From Halorussus pelagicus (GTDB lineage Archaea > Halobacteriota > Halobacteria > Halobacteriales > Haladaptataceae): a stretch of DNA of 64,000 nucleotides. Below are positions 1 through 8,230 of the stretch, piece by piece (the first letter of the stretch is position 1; every line of letters begins with the position of its first letter). The stretch covers positions 2,953,362 to 3,017,361 of the forward strand of contig NZ_CP035119.1 of NCBI RefSeq assembly GCF_004087835.1. The letters are read 5' to 3'. The translations under genes were made by a program, and so were the position numbers. The notes under the pieces were generated by a model that saw only the letters and a list, made by a program, of their open reading frames with translations, did no database searches and had not been told where the DNA came from.

Positions 1-95
1 TGCGTCCGTCTTAAGTTCTCGGCATCGAGTCTCGGACGATGGTTGGGAAGTCTTGGGAGTACGAAGCGGGAGGGGAAATCCGCGGCCCGCGCTCG

Positions 96-722
96 TCACG
101 CGATGTCCCGACTCGTGTCGATACGGACCGACTCCGCGAGTTCGAGTTTGATCGTCTCGGGGAGCGCGCGGCCGCCCCGGAACTTCGGCACTGCGAGGCG
201 CGTCTCGACCGTGTCGCCCGAATACTCGGTGTGAAGCTGAAACACCACGTCGGCGATGTGTTCGGTCACGTCGCGGGTGTCGGACACGCTGCGACCGTCG
301 AGGCAGTGGAGGAAGGCGACGCCGTCGGTGTTGTGGAGGTGGTTCTGAAGGTCGTTGAGGAAGTTCCGATACCGGTCCTCGTCGCAGTCCTCCAGCAGGT
401 CCACCGGGTCCACGATGAGGTTCGAGTCCTCGGGGAGACGCCGGAAGAGCCGCTGGGAGTGGTCCAGCGGCGCGTCGCCGGGGACGCGGCGCACGTCGGG
501 CGACCCGGTGTGTCCCGGCGCGCGCTCCAGCGCCTCGGCGACGGCCGCCTCGTCGCGGTCGGTCGAGAGGTACAGCGTCTGGCGCGCGGCGGTGAACTCG
601 TAGAGTAGTAGCTCGGCCTGACTCGCGGGCGGTGCCGAGAGCGCGACGACGCTCCCCTTCGGTAGCCCCCCGTCGAGTTTTCTGTCTAACACGTCGATGC
701 CGGTCGAGAGACGCCGTGGCAC
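96..722 (-). CDS. RecA/RAD55-like ATPase-fold protein with degenerate P-loop
   Basis: A 208-residue protein starting at GTG. It opens with the typical RecA-superfamily lead (TGIDVLDRKLDGGLPKGSV, residues 7-25), but the Walker A position reads SAPPASQAE, with no GKT/GKS. A Walker-B-like strand LIVDPVDLLED is near residue 100. The length and pattern match the haloarchaeal family of KaiC/RAD55-like proteins often annotated as transcriptional regulators or HTR-like proteins. Without the P-loop lysine, ATP hydrolysis is doubtful; a regulatory or scaffold role is my inference. It follows a MinD-like gene by 27 bases on the same strand and is probably co-transcribed with it. Family call good, function unknown. 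Confidence 0.75.
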   Translation of the reverse strand: MPRRLSTGIDVLDRKLDGGLPKGSVVALSAPPASQAELLLYEFTAARQTLYLSTDRDEAAVAEALERAPGHTGSPDVRRVPGDAPLDHSQRLFRRLPEDSNLIVDPVDLLEDCDEDRYRNFLNDLQNHLHNTDGVAFLHCLDGRSVSDTRDVTEHIADVVFQLHTEYSGDTVETRLAVPKFRGGRALPETIKLELAESVRIDTSRDIA

Positions 723-749
723 GTACTTGCACGATTTGGAATCGTTGTT

Positions 750-1451
750 TCATAAGTATTTGGGCTGAAGCACTGACACGATACGGTCGTGTGCGGTCCG
801 AACTCTTTCGTCGTCGAGCGGTCCGACGCCACTCTCGACGCCGTCGGTGCGCGAGTCGATTCCGGCGTCGGGCACGACGCCGAGGACCGGACAGTCCAGC
901 AGTCGCTCGATGCCCGCCGGAGTCTCGTCGGCGCGCGAGACGACTGCGCCCGCGACCGGCGCGTCGAGTTCGCGCGCCATCGCGGCCGTCTTCGCGGCGT
1001 CGCGCAGGCAGGCGGGGTCGGTCGTCGTCACGACCACCGCGGCGTCGGCCGCCCGGAGCGGTGCCACGGCGTCCGGTCCCGCGCCCGCGGGGCAGTCAAG
1101 CAGAACGGCGTCGGCAACGCCTCGAACGCGCGCCAGCGGGACCGACGCGCGGGGTCGTGTGTCGTCGTTGGCCGCGGACCCGGCCGACGGCGGGCCGGTC
1201 CCCGCCGGGAGAACGTCAATTCCTGCGGTCGGGCGGTCGGCGCTCCCGGCGACGAGGTCGGGGGGCCACCCCTCTGCGACGGCGTCGAGACCGGGCGTTC
1301 GCGCGACCCCGGCCATCGCGTGCAGGTCGGGCATCTCCCGGTCGGCGTCCACCGCGACGACGCGCCTGCGTTGGCGGCCGAGCGCGGCCGCGAGACCGAG
1401 CGTCGTGGTCGTTTTCCCGGCACCTCCCTTCCCTCCGGCGACGGCGAGCAT
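750..1451 (-). CDS. MinD/ParA-family P-loop ATPase
   Basis: A 233-residue SIMIBI-class ATPase. The deviant Walker A motif GGKGGAGKTTTT sits at residues 6-17, the switch region VDADREMPDLH at about 34-44, and a Walker-B-like VLLDCPAGAG near 117. Members of this family dimerise on ATP and usually position proteins or DNA at the membrane or nucleoid. Haloarchaeal genomes carry several MinD paralogues, many not tied to cell division, so the cargo cannot be named. No C-terminal amphipathic membrane-targeting helix is obvious; the end is VLQPKYL. It is the first gene of a likely two-gene unit with the RecA-like gene downstream. Confidence 0.88.
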   Translation of the reverse strand: MLAVAGGKGGAGKTTTTLGLAAALGRQRRRVVAVDADREMPDLHAMAGVARTPGLDAVAEGWPPDLVAGSADRPTAGIDVLPAGTGPPSAGSAANDDTRPRASVPLARVRGVADAVLLDCPAGAGPDAVAPLRAADAAVVVTTTDPACLRDAAKTAAMARELDAPVAGAVVSRADETPAGIERLLDCPVLGVVPDAGIDSRTDGVESGVGPLDDERVRTAHDRIVSVLQPKYL

Positions 1452-1568
1452 GGCGTTGGCTTGTCCCGGCTTCCGGTTTCAACGTTCGGACGAACTCGCG
1501 GCCGTCCCGTAGTTGATAGATAGTCAATAGATTCAATATCGTACAGAGGAAACGGAGCAAGTATCCGA

Positions 1569-2051
1569 ATGCTCTCACTTCGAACGCTGGTGGCGGACCT
1601 GACCGACGAGTCGTTGCGAACCGCGACGCTCGTCGGTCTCGCTTCGATTCCGTTCACCGTCGCCCTCTCTTGGGACTCCATAACGCTCCCCCACGAGATA
1701 CTGTCGAACGGCGGAATAAACTTCGACGCGACGATTTCCGCAACGGCCATATTCTTCGCTGGCGCGGTCGTCGGCTACCTCTACGCCGGACGACCGGTGG
1801 AGGTCGAACGCGCCAGTACCCGAGCGGGGGTCGTCGGTTCTGCCCCCATGATGGTGCTGGTTCTTTTGGCCCTGCCCGTGGTCGTCTGGCACGGTTCATC
1901 GGTCCTACGCGTCGCCATCGTGGTCCTGACCCCGCTCTTGGTCGTCATGGGTGCCGGATTCTGTGCGGTAGTGTCACTTCTCGGGTCGATACTCGGAAAA
2001 TGGGTGGCCGAGCAAATCGGGCGAGGACGACCGGCCAGCGTCGAGAACTGA
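1569..2051 (+). CDS. four-helix membrane protein, DUF5518-like
   Basis: A 160-residue integral membrane protein with about four hydrophobic segments (near residues 17-35, 55-73, 88-108 and 112-142). The second segment ends in AVVGYLYAGRPVE, a glycine-rich hairpin pattern seen in the haloarchaeal DUF5518 family of small membrane proteins. No catalytic motif is visible. It is divergent from the MinD-like gene and convergent with the next small gene. Function unknown; the family assignment rests on pattern recall and is moderate. Confidence 0.7.
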   Translation: MLSLRTLVADLTDESLRTATLVGLASIPFTVALSWDSITLPHEILSNGGINFDATISATAIFFAGAVVGYLYAGRPVEVERASTRAGVVGSAPMMVLVLLALPVVVWHGSSVLRVAIVVLTPLLVVMGAGFCAVVSLLGSILGKWVAEQIGRGRPASVEN

Positions 2052-2068
2052 GTCGGGGGTTCTCGACG

Positions 2069-2239
2069 CTACTCCCGAACCGGGCGATACGCGCCGTTGA
2101 TGTCCCACTCGTGGATGCAGTGAGGGTTCCCGATTCGCTCTTGGCCGTCGATTCGCCACGTCGTCGCATCGGCGTCCCACACGTCCCGACGACCGCACTG
2201 CTGACACTCCCGTTCGTCCGGCGGGTCCAGTTCGACCAT
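2069..2239 (-). CDS. small zinc-ribbon-like HEWD family protein
   Basis: A 56-residue protein starting at the ATG whose product begins MVELDPP; a longer reading from 2299 exists but adds a non-conserved basic leader. It has a CxxC pair (ECQQCGRRD) near the N-terminus and a later Cys before the signature HEWD, so it may bind one zinc ion. Small proteins with this HEWD signature are conserved in haloarchaea and have no known function. TTAGACGAGT just upstream resembles half of a metalloregulator operator, a weak observation. Confidence 0.75.
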   Translation of the reverse strand: MVELDPPDERECQQCGRRDVWDADATTWRIDGQERIGNPHCIHEWDINGAYRPVRE

Positions 2240-2338
2240 TAGACGAGTAGATGCGCGCAGGCCTGATAAATGGGCGTTCTGCCGCGGGGTTTGCCGCAAA
2301 TCCGTAATCGCTCGCTTCGCGGTCCGAACTCTCGCGGG

Positions 2339-4147
2339 TTACTCGCGCTTGCCGACTTTCGCGTGGTTGTACTTGTGCTTCGAGAACCCGGCCGCGCCGG
2401 TTTTGGCCACGTCCACCCAGTCGTAGTAGAACCCCTCGCCGATGGGGTGGTAGACGGGGAGTGCGACTACGTCCTCCCAGTTGGCGCGCTCCATCTCGCG
2501 GTAGGCCTCGGTCCGCGCTTGTCGGTCGCTCTCGCTCCCCGACGAGTTGTCGAGGACACGCTCCCACGCGCGCTCCGCTCGGTCGGCCGCGGACGTGCCG
2601 CCCCACCGGAAGAAGTAGTCCTCGGAGGTGGGCGGGTAGAGAATCTTGAGGAACGTGTCGGGCGAGGGGTAGTCCATCGTCCACCCGTAGGAGAAGGCGT
2701 CGAGTTCGCCGTTCCGACCGCGCTCGGCGATAGATGCGAACGTGGTCTGCTCGACGGTTAAATCGACGCCCACGCTGGCCAGTTTATCCCGGAGGAGCGT
2801 CGCCGTCTCGTTCCACGCCTCGCCCTCGTAGACCGTGAGTCGGACCTCCGTGGGGTTCTCTGGACCGTAGCCAGCGTCCGCGAGGACCGCCTTGGCGTCC
2901 TCGAAGCGCGACTCGGTGAGGTTGTAGGGGTACGCCTCGGCGTCGTCTCGATACGCCGCGTTGCCGCCGGGGTAGAGGTTGGGCGGCGTGATGTGGGCCG
3001 CGCTCGACCCGCGGCCGTCGTGGACTTCCGCTATCTGGGTCTGCTGGTTCAGGACGTAGGCGATGGCCTGCCGGACCGGTTTCTCGACCTGCTCGGTGTT
3101 GAATCCGATGTAGTAGGTCCACGTCAGCGGGACTTGCAGGTACTGAATCGTCCTGCCGTTTTCGGGGAGCGGCCCGTAGGTGCCGACGTTCCGTCCCTTC
3201 TCGTCGGTGGTCTCGATGGAGACGAGACTCGAATCGAACGTCCCACTGGGGACCCAGAAGATGTCGGCGTTCTCGTTGGTGGCGTAGGTGTACGCAGCCG
3301 CGGGGTCGCTCGTGACCTGCCAGTGAATCCCGGCGACGTACGGGCCGTCGCCGTAGTAGTCGTCGCGCGCCGAGACGGCGTACTCCACGTCCTTCTGCCA
3401 GTTCTTCAGCGTGAAGGGACCCGCGCCAATGGGGTTTTCGGTGGCGAACTCGTCTTGGCTCATCTCGCCGTCGTAGCCCGGTACGTCGCCGACGACGCCC
3501 TCCGGGACTATGCCGAAGGAGGGGTAGGCCAGCACGCCCAGCGCGGCGTGGAACGGTTCGGTCAGGTGTATCTCGACAGTTTGGTCGTCCACCGCCTCGA
3601 CGCCGAGCGTTCCTGGGTCGTACTCCTCGGCGGTACCGTCGCCGGTTTCGACCGTCCGAGTCTCGTGTTCGACGCCCAGAACGTCGAGGAGGTCGCTCGC
3701 CGACGTGGAGTTCTCGGAGGCGGCGACGCGCTCGAAGGAGTAGACCACGTCGTCGGCCCGAACGGGTCGCCCGTCGGAGAACGTCGCTTCGGGGTGCAAC
3801 TCGAAGGTGTGGACCGTCCCGTCGTCGGAGACGCTGTGGTCGTCGGCGAGTAGCAACTCGGGATCGAGGTCGCCCTTCGGGTAGTGGGCCAACCCGTCGA
3901 ACAACTGCGAGATGACGGTGGTTGACTCCGAGTCGTTCGCCGCCGCGGGGTCGAGCGTCCGGATGGAACTGCCGACCATCTGGAGCGTCCGCTCGGCGGA
4001 CGAGCCTTCGGCTTTCGGTGCGCTCCCGGTACAACCCGCCAGACCGACGCCGACCGCGACGGTCCCGGCGGTGCCCAGAAACGCGCGGCGGGACCGACCG
4101 ACAGAACTGTCGCGGGGACGCGTGTTGGAGGACTGATTAGGTGTCAT
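2339..4147 (-). CDS. ABC transporter solute-binding lipoprotein (peptide/nickel family 5)
   Basis: A 602-residue extracytoplasmic binding protein. The N-terminus has a Tat motif (RSRRAFLG, about 18-25) followed by a hydrophobic stretch and a lipobox ending LAGC, so it should be exported folded and lipid-anchored. The mature part has the family-5 layout: an early LDPA segment, an FSDGRPVRADDVVYSF block near 125-140, a GAGPF segment near 246 and a late TWTYYIGFN. The family captures oligopeptides, nickel chelates or heme for DppBCDF-type importers. No permease or ATPase gene is adjacent, so the ligand is unknown and it either serves a distant transporter or is an orphan. Confidence 0.9.
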   Translation of the reverse strand: MTPNQSSNTRPRDSSVGRSRRAFLGTAGTVAVGVGLAGCTGSAPKAEGSSAERTLQMVGSSIRTLDPAAANDSESTTVISQLFDGLAHYPKGDLDPELLLADDHSVSDDGTVHTFELHPEATFSDGRPVRADDVVYSFERVAASENSTSASDLLDVLGVEHETRTVETGDGTAEEYDPGTLGVEAVDDQTVEIHLTEPFHAALGVLAYPSFGIVPEGVVGDVPGYDGEMSQDEFATENPIGAGPFTLKNWQKDVEYAVSARDDYYGDGPYVAGIHWQVTSDPAAAYTYATNENADIFWVPSGTFDSSLVSIETTDEKGRNVGTYGPLPENGRTIQYLQVPLTWTYYIGFNTEQVEKPVRQAIAYVLNQQTQIAEVHDGRGSSAAHITPPNLYPGGNAAYRDDAEAYPYNLTESRFEDAKAVLADAGYGPENPTEVRLTVYEGEAWNETATLLRDKLASVGVDLTVEQTTFASIAERGRNGELDAFSYGWTMDYPSPDTFLKILYPPTSEDYFFRWGGTSAADRAERAWERVLDNSSGSESDRQARTEAYREMERANWEDVVALPVYHPIGEGFYYDWVDVAKTGAAGFSKHKYNHAKVGKRE

Positions 4148-4297
4148 AATGTAGCATGCCGCCTCCCGAGGCGACTGTGTGCGGCTGTTCTCGTCTCTGA
4201 ATAAAGACAGTGGCTACTTAGTACCATCCGTGTCAGAGAGTAACAATCGTGAAAAGAGGCCCCAAACCGCTTTATCGACAACGCCGAACCAGTTGCC

Positions 4298-4942
4298 ATG
4301 CGCAGACGCACGTTACTGCGCTCGGCCGCGGCGGCCGCGACGATTTGGGGGACCGGAGCGATGCCCGCGAGTGGGACCCGCGACGGGCAGGAGACCACGA
4401 CTGGAGAACAGGCGACGACGACCGAAGGCGAGCAGACCACTACCGAAGACGGCGGCGAGTTCGCGCTCTCGACGGACGCCTGGGAGAACGGCGAGACGAT
4501 TCCGACGCGGTACACCTGCGACGGGGAGAACGTCTCGCCACCGCTCTCCATCTCGAACCCGCCGGAGGGGACCGAGGCGTTCGCGCTGGTGATGGACGAC
4601 CCGGACGCGCCGAGTCCGCCGTTCGTCCACTGGTTGCTCTGGAACGTTCCGGCCGACGCCCGCGAACTCCCCGAGGGCCTTCCCGCGAGCGAGACGCTTG
4701 ACGACCTCGGGGGCGCGGTGCAGGGAGCGAACGGAACCGAAGAACTGGGCTACGTCGGTCCCTGCCCGCCGGAGGGCGACCCGCGACACACCTACCTCTT
4801 CAGTCTCTACGCGCTCGACGCGCCGCTGGAGTTGGACCCCGGTGCGGAGTACCAGCAGGTCGTGGACGCCGTGTTGCAGAACGCAATCGCACGCTCGCAG
4901 TACGTCGGGCAGTACGCTCGGAGCGCCACAACGACGACCTAA
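4298..4942 (+). CDS. YbhB/YbcL-family PEBP-like protein, exported
   Basis: A 214-residue protein with a short Tat-like leader (MRRRTLLRSAAAAAT), a Thr/Glu-rich linker (about 30-55) and a phosphatidylethanolamine-binding-protein fold. Recognisable blocks are the IPTRYTCDGENVSPPL pocket start, ALVMDDPDAP and FVHWLLWNVP, all typical of YbhB/YbcL (Raf-kinase-inhibitor-like) proteins, and GYVGPCPPEGDPRHTYLFSL near the end. The family binds small anionic ligands; no enzyme activity is established. CTTTATCG about 25 bases before the ATG suggests a leaderless transcript. It is transcribed away from the solute-binding protein gene. Confidence 0.9.
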   Translation: MRRRTLLRSAAAAATIWGTGAMPASGTRDGQETTTGEQATTTEGEQTTTEDGGEFALSTDAWENGETIPTRYTCDGENVSPPLSISNPPEGTEAFALVMDDPDAPSPPFVHWLLWNVPADARELPEGLPASETLDDLGGAVQGANGTEELGYVGPCPPEGDPRHTYLFSLYALDAPLELDPGAEYQQVVDAVLQNAIARSQYVGQYARSATTTT

Positions 4943-5063
4943 TAAGGCGACAAGCGAGCGACAGACCGAGCAAGCTCCCAGTCGGACCGAACCACCGACC
5001 GACGCCACGGAACGTGAGGTGCCCGAACCCTTTTGCCGGATAGAACCGACGATACTGTCGGTT

Positions 5064-5951
5064 ATGGGGGGAGAAAGCGGTGCGAGCGACGGAGGCGAAT
5101 CGACCGTCAGCGAGGAGTTGAGCGAAGCGACCGACAGGCGAAGCCTCCTGTGCGCGCTCGGCGGCGCGGCCGCGCTGTCGGCCGCGCCGCCGCTCGTTTC
5201 GGGCGACGCGGCCGCACAGGACGACCGGACAACTATCGTCCTCGGGGCGCGGCGCGACTACTGGGTCGGGCTTCAGCCACAGGCGATAGAGGGCCAGCGG
5301 AATCCGGCGCTCCGACTGCGGCAGGGCGACGCCTACCGGGTCGTTTGGGTGAACCTCGACGGAGCGCGACATCGGTTGCGACTGCTCGACCCCGACGGCA
5401 ACGTCGCCAGCCAGACCGGGCCGTCCAACCGGCAGGGCGCGACGCGGGGGACCCGGTTCCGAGCGCGCGAGCGGTTGGCCAGCTACGAGTGTGAGTTCCA
5501 TCCCGACGAGATGCGGGCCGCGGTCGAACTGGGCGAGGGGTACCCGACGACCGAAAGCGAAGAGACGACACAGGAGACCAGGACGACCGAAAGCGGCGAA
5601 ACGACGGCCGATGGCGCGTCCGGCGACGTGGCGGCAGAAGTCGCGGCCGGACCGTCGGGCAACTACTTCCGGTTCGTCCCCGAGCGCGTCGAGATTCCGG
5701 TCGGTGGAACGGTGCGCTGGCGCTTCGAGAGCGCCGGACACAACGTCTCGGCGCGACCCGAGGCCGCCCGACAGGTGAGTCTCCCCGAGGACGCAGAGCC
5801 GTTCTCGTCGTACCCCGAGGGCGAGTCGTTCCGCGTCGTCTCCGAGGGCGAGACTTACGCCCACACCTTCTCGGTGCCCGGCGAGTACGTCTACGTCTGC
5901 GTCCCGCACGTCGGCGAAGGGATGATAGGCACGGTCGTCGTGGCCGAATAG
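5064..5951 (+). CDS. two-domain cupredoxin (halocyanin-like blue copper protein)
   Basis: A 295-residue exported protein. The start at ATG 5064 gives a twin-Arg-less but hydrophobic leader (RRSLLCALGGAAALSAAPPL). Two cupredoxin-like domains are joined by a Thr/Glu-rich linker. Domain 1 offers His (GARHRL), Cys (YECEFH), His and Met (HPDEM); domain 2 offers His (AGHNVS), Cys (VCVPH), His and Met (HVGEGM), the standard type-1 copper ligands. Blue copper proteins shuttle electrons at the outer face of the membrane. It lies 89 bases before a sulfite-oxidase-like gene on the same strand, so it may accept electrons from that enzyme; this is inference. Confidence 0.88.
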   Translation: MGGESGASDGGESTVSEELSEATDRRSLLCALGGAAALSAAPPLVSGDAAAQDDRTTIVLGARRDYWVGLQPQAIEGQRNPALRLRQGDAYRVVWVNLDGARHRLRLLDPDGNVASQTGPSNRQGATRGTRFRARERLASYECEFHPDEMRAAVELGEGYPTTESEETTQETRTTESGETTADGASGDVAAEVAAGPSGNYFRFVPERVEIPVGGTVRWRFESAGHNVSARPEAARQVSLPEDAEPFSSYPEGESFRVVSEGETYAHTFSVPGEYVYVCVPHVGEGMIGTVVVAE

Positions 5952-6040
5952 TTCTCCCGAAAAAGTGATTCGATTTATCACTTCGCTCCGGACACCTCAG
6001 GCGGAACGTTAAGCCCGAATCGGCCGAACCAGTTGGTCGT

Positions 6041-7525
6041 ATGTCAGGGGGAGACAGGGGAACGGGAGACGACGGGAGAACTGACAACCCGAAAACGCCA
6101 GACGGCGAGCGAATGACAGACAGCGAGCGAGCGAGAGACGACGCGGGTTCGCGCGACCGGTATCTGAACAGACGGCGCTTTCTGATGGCTTCGGGGACGC
6201 TGGCCGGGGTCGGCGTCCTCGCGGGCAACGTCGGCGGACAGGAGACGACGGAGGGCGGCCAGCAGGAACCGCCGCTTGCAGAGCAGTATCCGGGCCTGCG
6301 AATTATCTCGGCGGACCCGCAGAACGCGGAGGCCGCCTCGCGCAGTACCTACGAGAGTTTCGTCACGCCCCGCGAGGAACACTACATCCGGAACCACTAC
6401 TCGACGCCCGAGATAGACGAAGACGAGTGGACCGTCTCGCTGACCGGCATGGTAGACGAGGAGGTCGAACTCTCGATGGAGGAGATAAAGCGAGAGTATT
6501 CGACCGAGACGGTTACCCACACGATGCAGTGTTCGGGCAACGGGCGGGCCTACTTCGAACCGCAGGTCGGCGGCAACCCGTGGACCTTCGGCGCGGTCGG
6601 GAACACGGTCTGGACCGGCACGCCCATCAGCGAGATTTTGGAGGAGTACGGCGCGAACACCGACCAGAATATGTGGCTCTCGGTGATGGGCGGAGACGCC
6701 CCCGAGGGCGAGGACATCTTCACACGCTCGATTCCGATGCGGAAGGTGATGAGCGACTGCCTGCTGGCCTACGAGATGAACGGTGCGCCGATGAACGACG
6801 ACCACGGCTTTCCGGTGCGACTGCTCGTGCCCGGTTGGTTCGGCAACAACAACGTCAAGTGGGTAGACCGGATGCACGTCATGGACCGGATGGTGTTCGG
6901 CGAGGAGTGGGAGGAGGGCGACCAGCAACTCTACACCCACTGGCAGCAGTATTCGTACCGCATCATCCCGGCGGGCGAGGAGGCCAACACTCGACCCCGC
7001 ATCGGCGTCTTCGACACACAGCGCCAGATGGACTCGCAGGGAATCGACCAGCCGTTCCTCTACGACCAGATAGTCAAGTCGCTCATCGGCTACCCGACGC
7101 TTGACTCGACGGTCTCGCCCGGTCCGGACGGCCAGATAGAGGTCCTCGGCGTGGCGTGGGCGGGCGACGACCGAGTTGAGCGCGTCGAAATCTCGACCGA
7201 CGGCGGCGAGACGTGGAACGACGCGGAGTTTTTCGGTCCCCGACAGGGACCGTACTCGTGGCGGCAGTTCCGGTACGTCTGGGACGCGAGTCCCGGCGAG
7301 TACACGCTCTACTCGCGGGCGACCGACGGGAAGGGCCGGACCCAACCGGCGACCATCTCGAACCCGGACCAAGGTCTGCGCGAGATTCGGGACGGCATGT
7401 TTCCGTGGAACGTGGACGGCTACGCTAACACCGCCTACGAACCGCACGGCGTGAACGTGACCGTCCAGTCCGACCGCGGTGGTCAGATGACTACCGAGGG
7501 TGAACGAACGACGACATCGTCGTAG
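6041..7525 (+). CDS. sulfite-oxidase-family molybdopterin oxidoreductase
   Basis: A 494-residue exported enzyme. A Tat motif (RRRFLMASG, 44-52) follows an unusually long hydrophilic N-region, so a start at the later Met at residue 25 is possible. The molybdopterin domain carries the conserved Cys ligand in MQCSGNGR (Cys164) and GNTVWTGTP; a C-terminal Mo-co dimerisation (Ig-like) domain begins near residue 360 with VLGVAWAGDDRVERVEIS. No heme domain is present, as in bacterial SorA/YedY-like members. The family oxidises sulfite or reduces S- and N-oxides; the substrate is not determinable. Neighbouring cupredoxin is a plausible electron partner. Confidence 0.88.
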   Translation: MSGGDRGTGDDGRTDNPKTPDGERMTDSERARDDAGSRDRYLNRRRFLMASGTLAGVGVLAGNVGGQETTEGGQQEPPLAEQYPGLRIISADPQNAEAASRSTYESFVTPREEHYIRNHYSTPEIDEDEWTVSLTGMVDEEVELSMEEIKREYSTETVTHTMQCSGNGRAYFEPQVGGNPWTFGAVGNTVWTGTPISEILEEYGANTDQNMWLSVMGGDAPEGEDIFTRSIPMRKVMSDCLLAYEMNGAPMNDDHGFPVRLLVPGWFGNNNVKWVDRMHVMDRMVFGEEWEEGDQQLYTHWQQYSYRIIPAGEEANTRPRIGVFDTQRQMDSQGIDQPFLYDQIVKSLIGYPTLDSTVSPGPDGQIEVLGVAWAGDDRVERVEISTDGGETWNDAEFFGPRQGPYSWRQFRYVWDASPGEYTLYSRATDGKGRTQPATISNPDQGLREIRDGMFPWNVDGYANTAYEPHGVNVTVQSDRGGQMTTEGERTTTSS

Positions 7526-7535
7526 ACGCACCGAA

Positions 7536-7549
7536 CGGTCCTCTTTTTT
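7536..7549 (+). terminator. T-run terminator between convergent genes
   Basis: A T6 run (7544-7549) preceded by a short ACCG/CGGT inverted repeat follows the molybdoenzyme stop codon. Archaeal termination needs mainly a T-tract, so this probably ends that transcript before the convergent FKBP gene. Confidence 0.4.
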
Positions 7550-7564
7550 GGGAAAGAAAACGCC

Positions 7565-8044
7565 TCAACCGTCCTCGTAGCGATTCAGCAGTTTTACGTC
7601 GAACTCGACGGGCAGGCCCGCGAGTTCGTGGTTGAAGTCCACCGTGACCGACTCGTCGCCGACCGCGACTATCCACCCCGTCTCGCCGGTCTCCGCGCGG
7701 ACGAGTTCGCCAGTCTGGGCGGTCACGTCGCTCCGGTCTTCGAGGTCGGCCCGCGGGAACTCGACGACTTTCTCCTCGTCGCGCTCGCCGAACGCGCGCT
7801 CGGGGGCGACCGTGACGGTGCGCTCGTCGCCGACCGCCATCTCCCGAACCGCATCGTCCAACCCCGGCACGACGTTCCGGTCGCCGACCCGGAACTCCAG
7901 CGGTTTGTAGTCGCGGTGACCGTGATAGATGCTCGACTCCATCGCCACGTCCACGTCCGTCGTGTCGAAAACCGCTCCGGCGTCTTCGCCCCCAGCGATG
8001 CGCCCCGTGAAGTGTACGACCGCGATGTCTCCTTTCGACGCCAT
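7565..8044 (-). CDS. FKBP-type peptidyl-prolyl isomerase (SlyD-like)
   Basis: A 159-residue cytoplasmic protein with an FKBP fold containing an IF-domain insertion. Landmarks are the first strand VVHFTGRIAGG, VFDTT, the pocket block PLEFRVGDRNVVPGLDDAV (48-66), MAVGDERTVTV, and after the insert NHELAG near residue 138 (the NHPLAG box of SlyD-type enzymes). These proteins catalyse proline isomerisation and act as chaperones. The His-rich metal-binding tail of bacterial SlyD is absent. Length is normal for archaeal short-type FKBPs. Confidence 0.92.
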   Translation of the reverse strand: MASKGDIAVVHFTGRIAGGEDAGAVFDTTDVDVAMESSIYHGHRDYKPLEFRVGDRNVVPGLDDAVREMAVGDERTVTVAPERAFGERDEEKVVEFPRADLEDRSDVTAQTGELVRAETGETGWIVAVGDESVTVDFNHELAGLPVEFDVKLLNRYEDG

Positions 8045-8212
8045 ACGATACCACTCGACGCTCTCTCCCTTGAACCTGCGGGAGCGTTCAGCGAGTGGCG
8101 GAGCCGAATCGGCCGGAAACGGGCGATTGGTGCGACGCCGAGTGCGTTCGTAGTGCGCACGGACGTGCCAAACTCCAGCAGAGAAGAACCGGAATTTACT
8201 TTTCCCGCGAAG

Positions 8213-8230
8213 TTTTAGGCAAGCCTAAAA
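8213..8230. promoter_or_regulatory. DtxR/Idr-type palindromic operator touching a start codon
   Basis: TTTTAGGCAAGCCTAAAA is an 18-base inverted repeat with perfect 8-base arms around AA. The TTAGGC...GCCTAA core matches the general shape of DtxR/IdeR/SirR iron-regulator sites. Its last A is the first base of the ATG of the following gene, so a bound protein would cover both transcription start and initiation codon. Regulator identity is inferred from the motif only. Confidence 0.6.

Noticed and set aside
5233..6228. Long minus-strand open frame opposite the cupredoxin and molybdoenzyme genes
   Set aside because: Arg/Pro/Ser-rich translation typical of antisense in high-GC DNA; both plus-strand genes have clear motifs.
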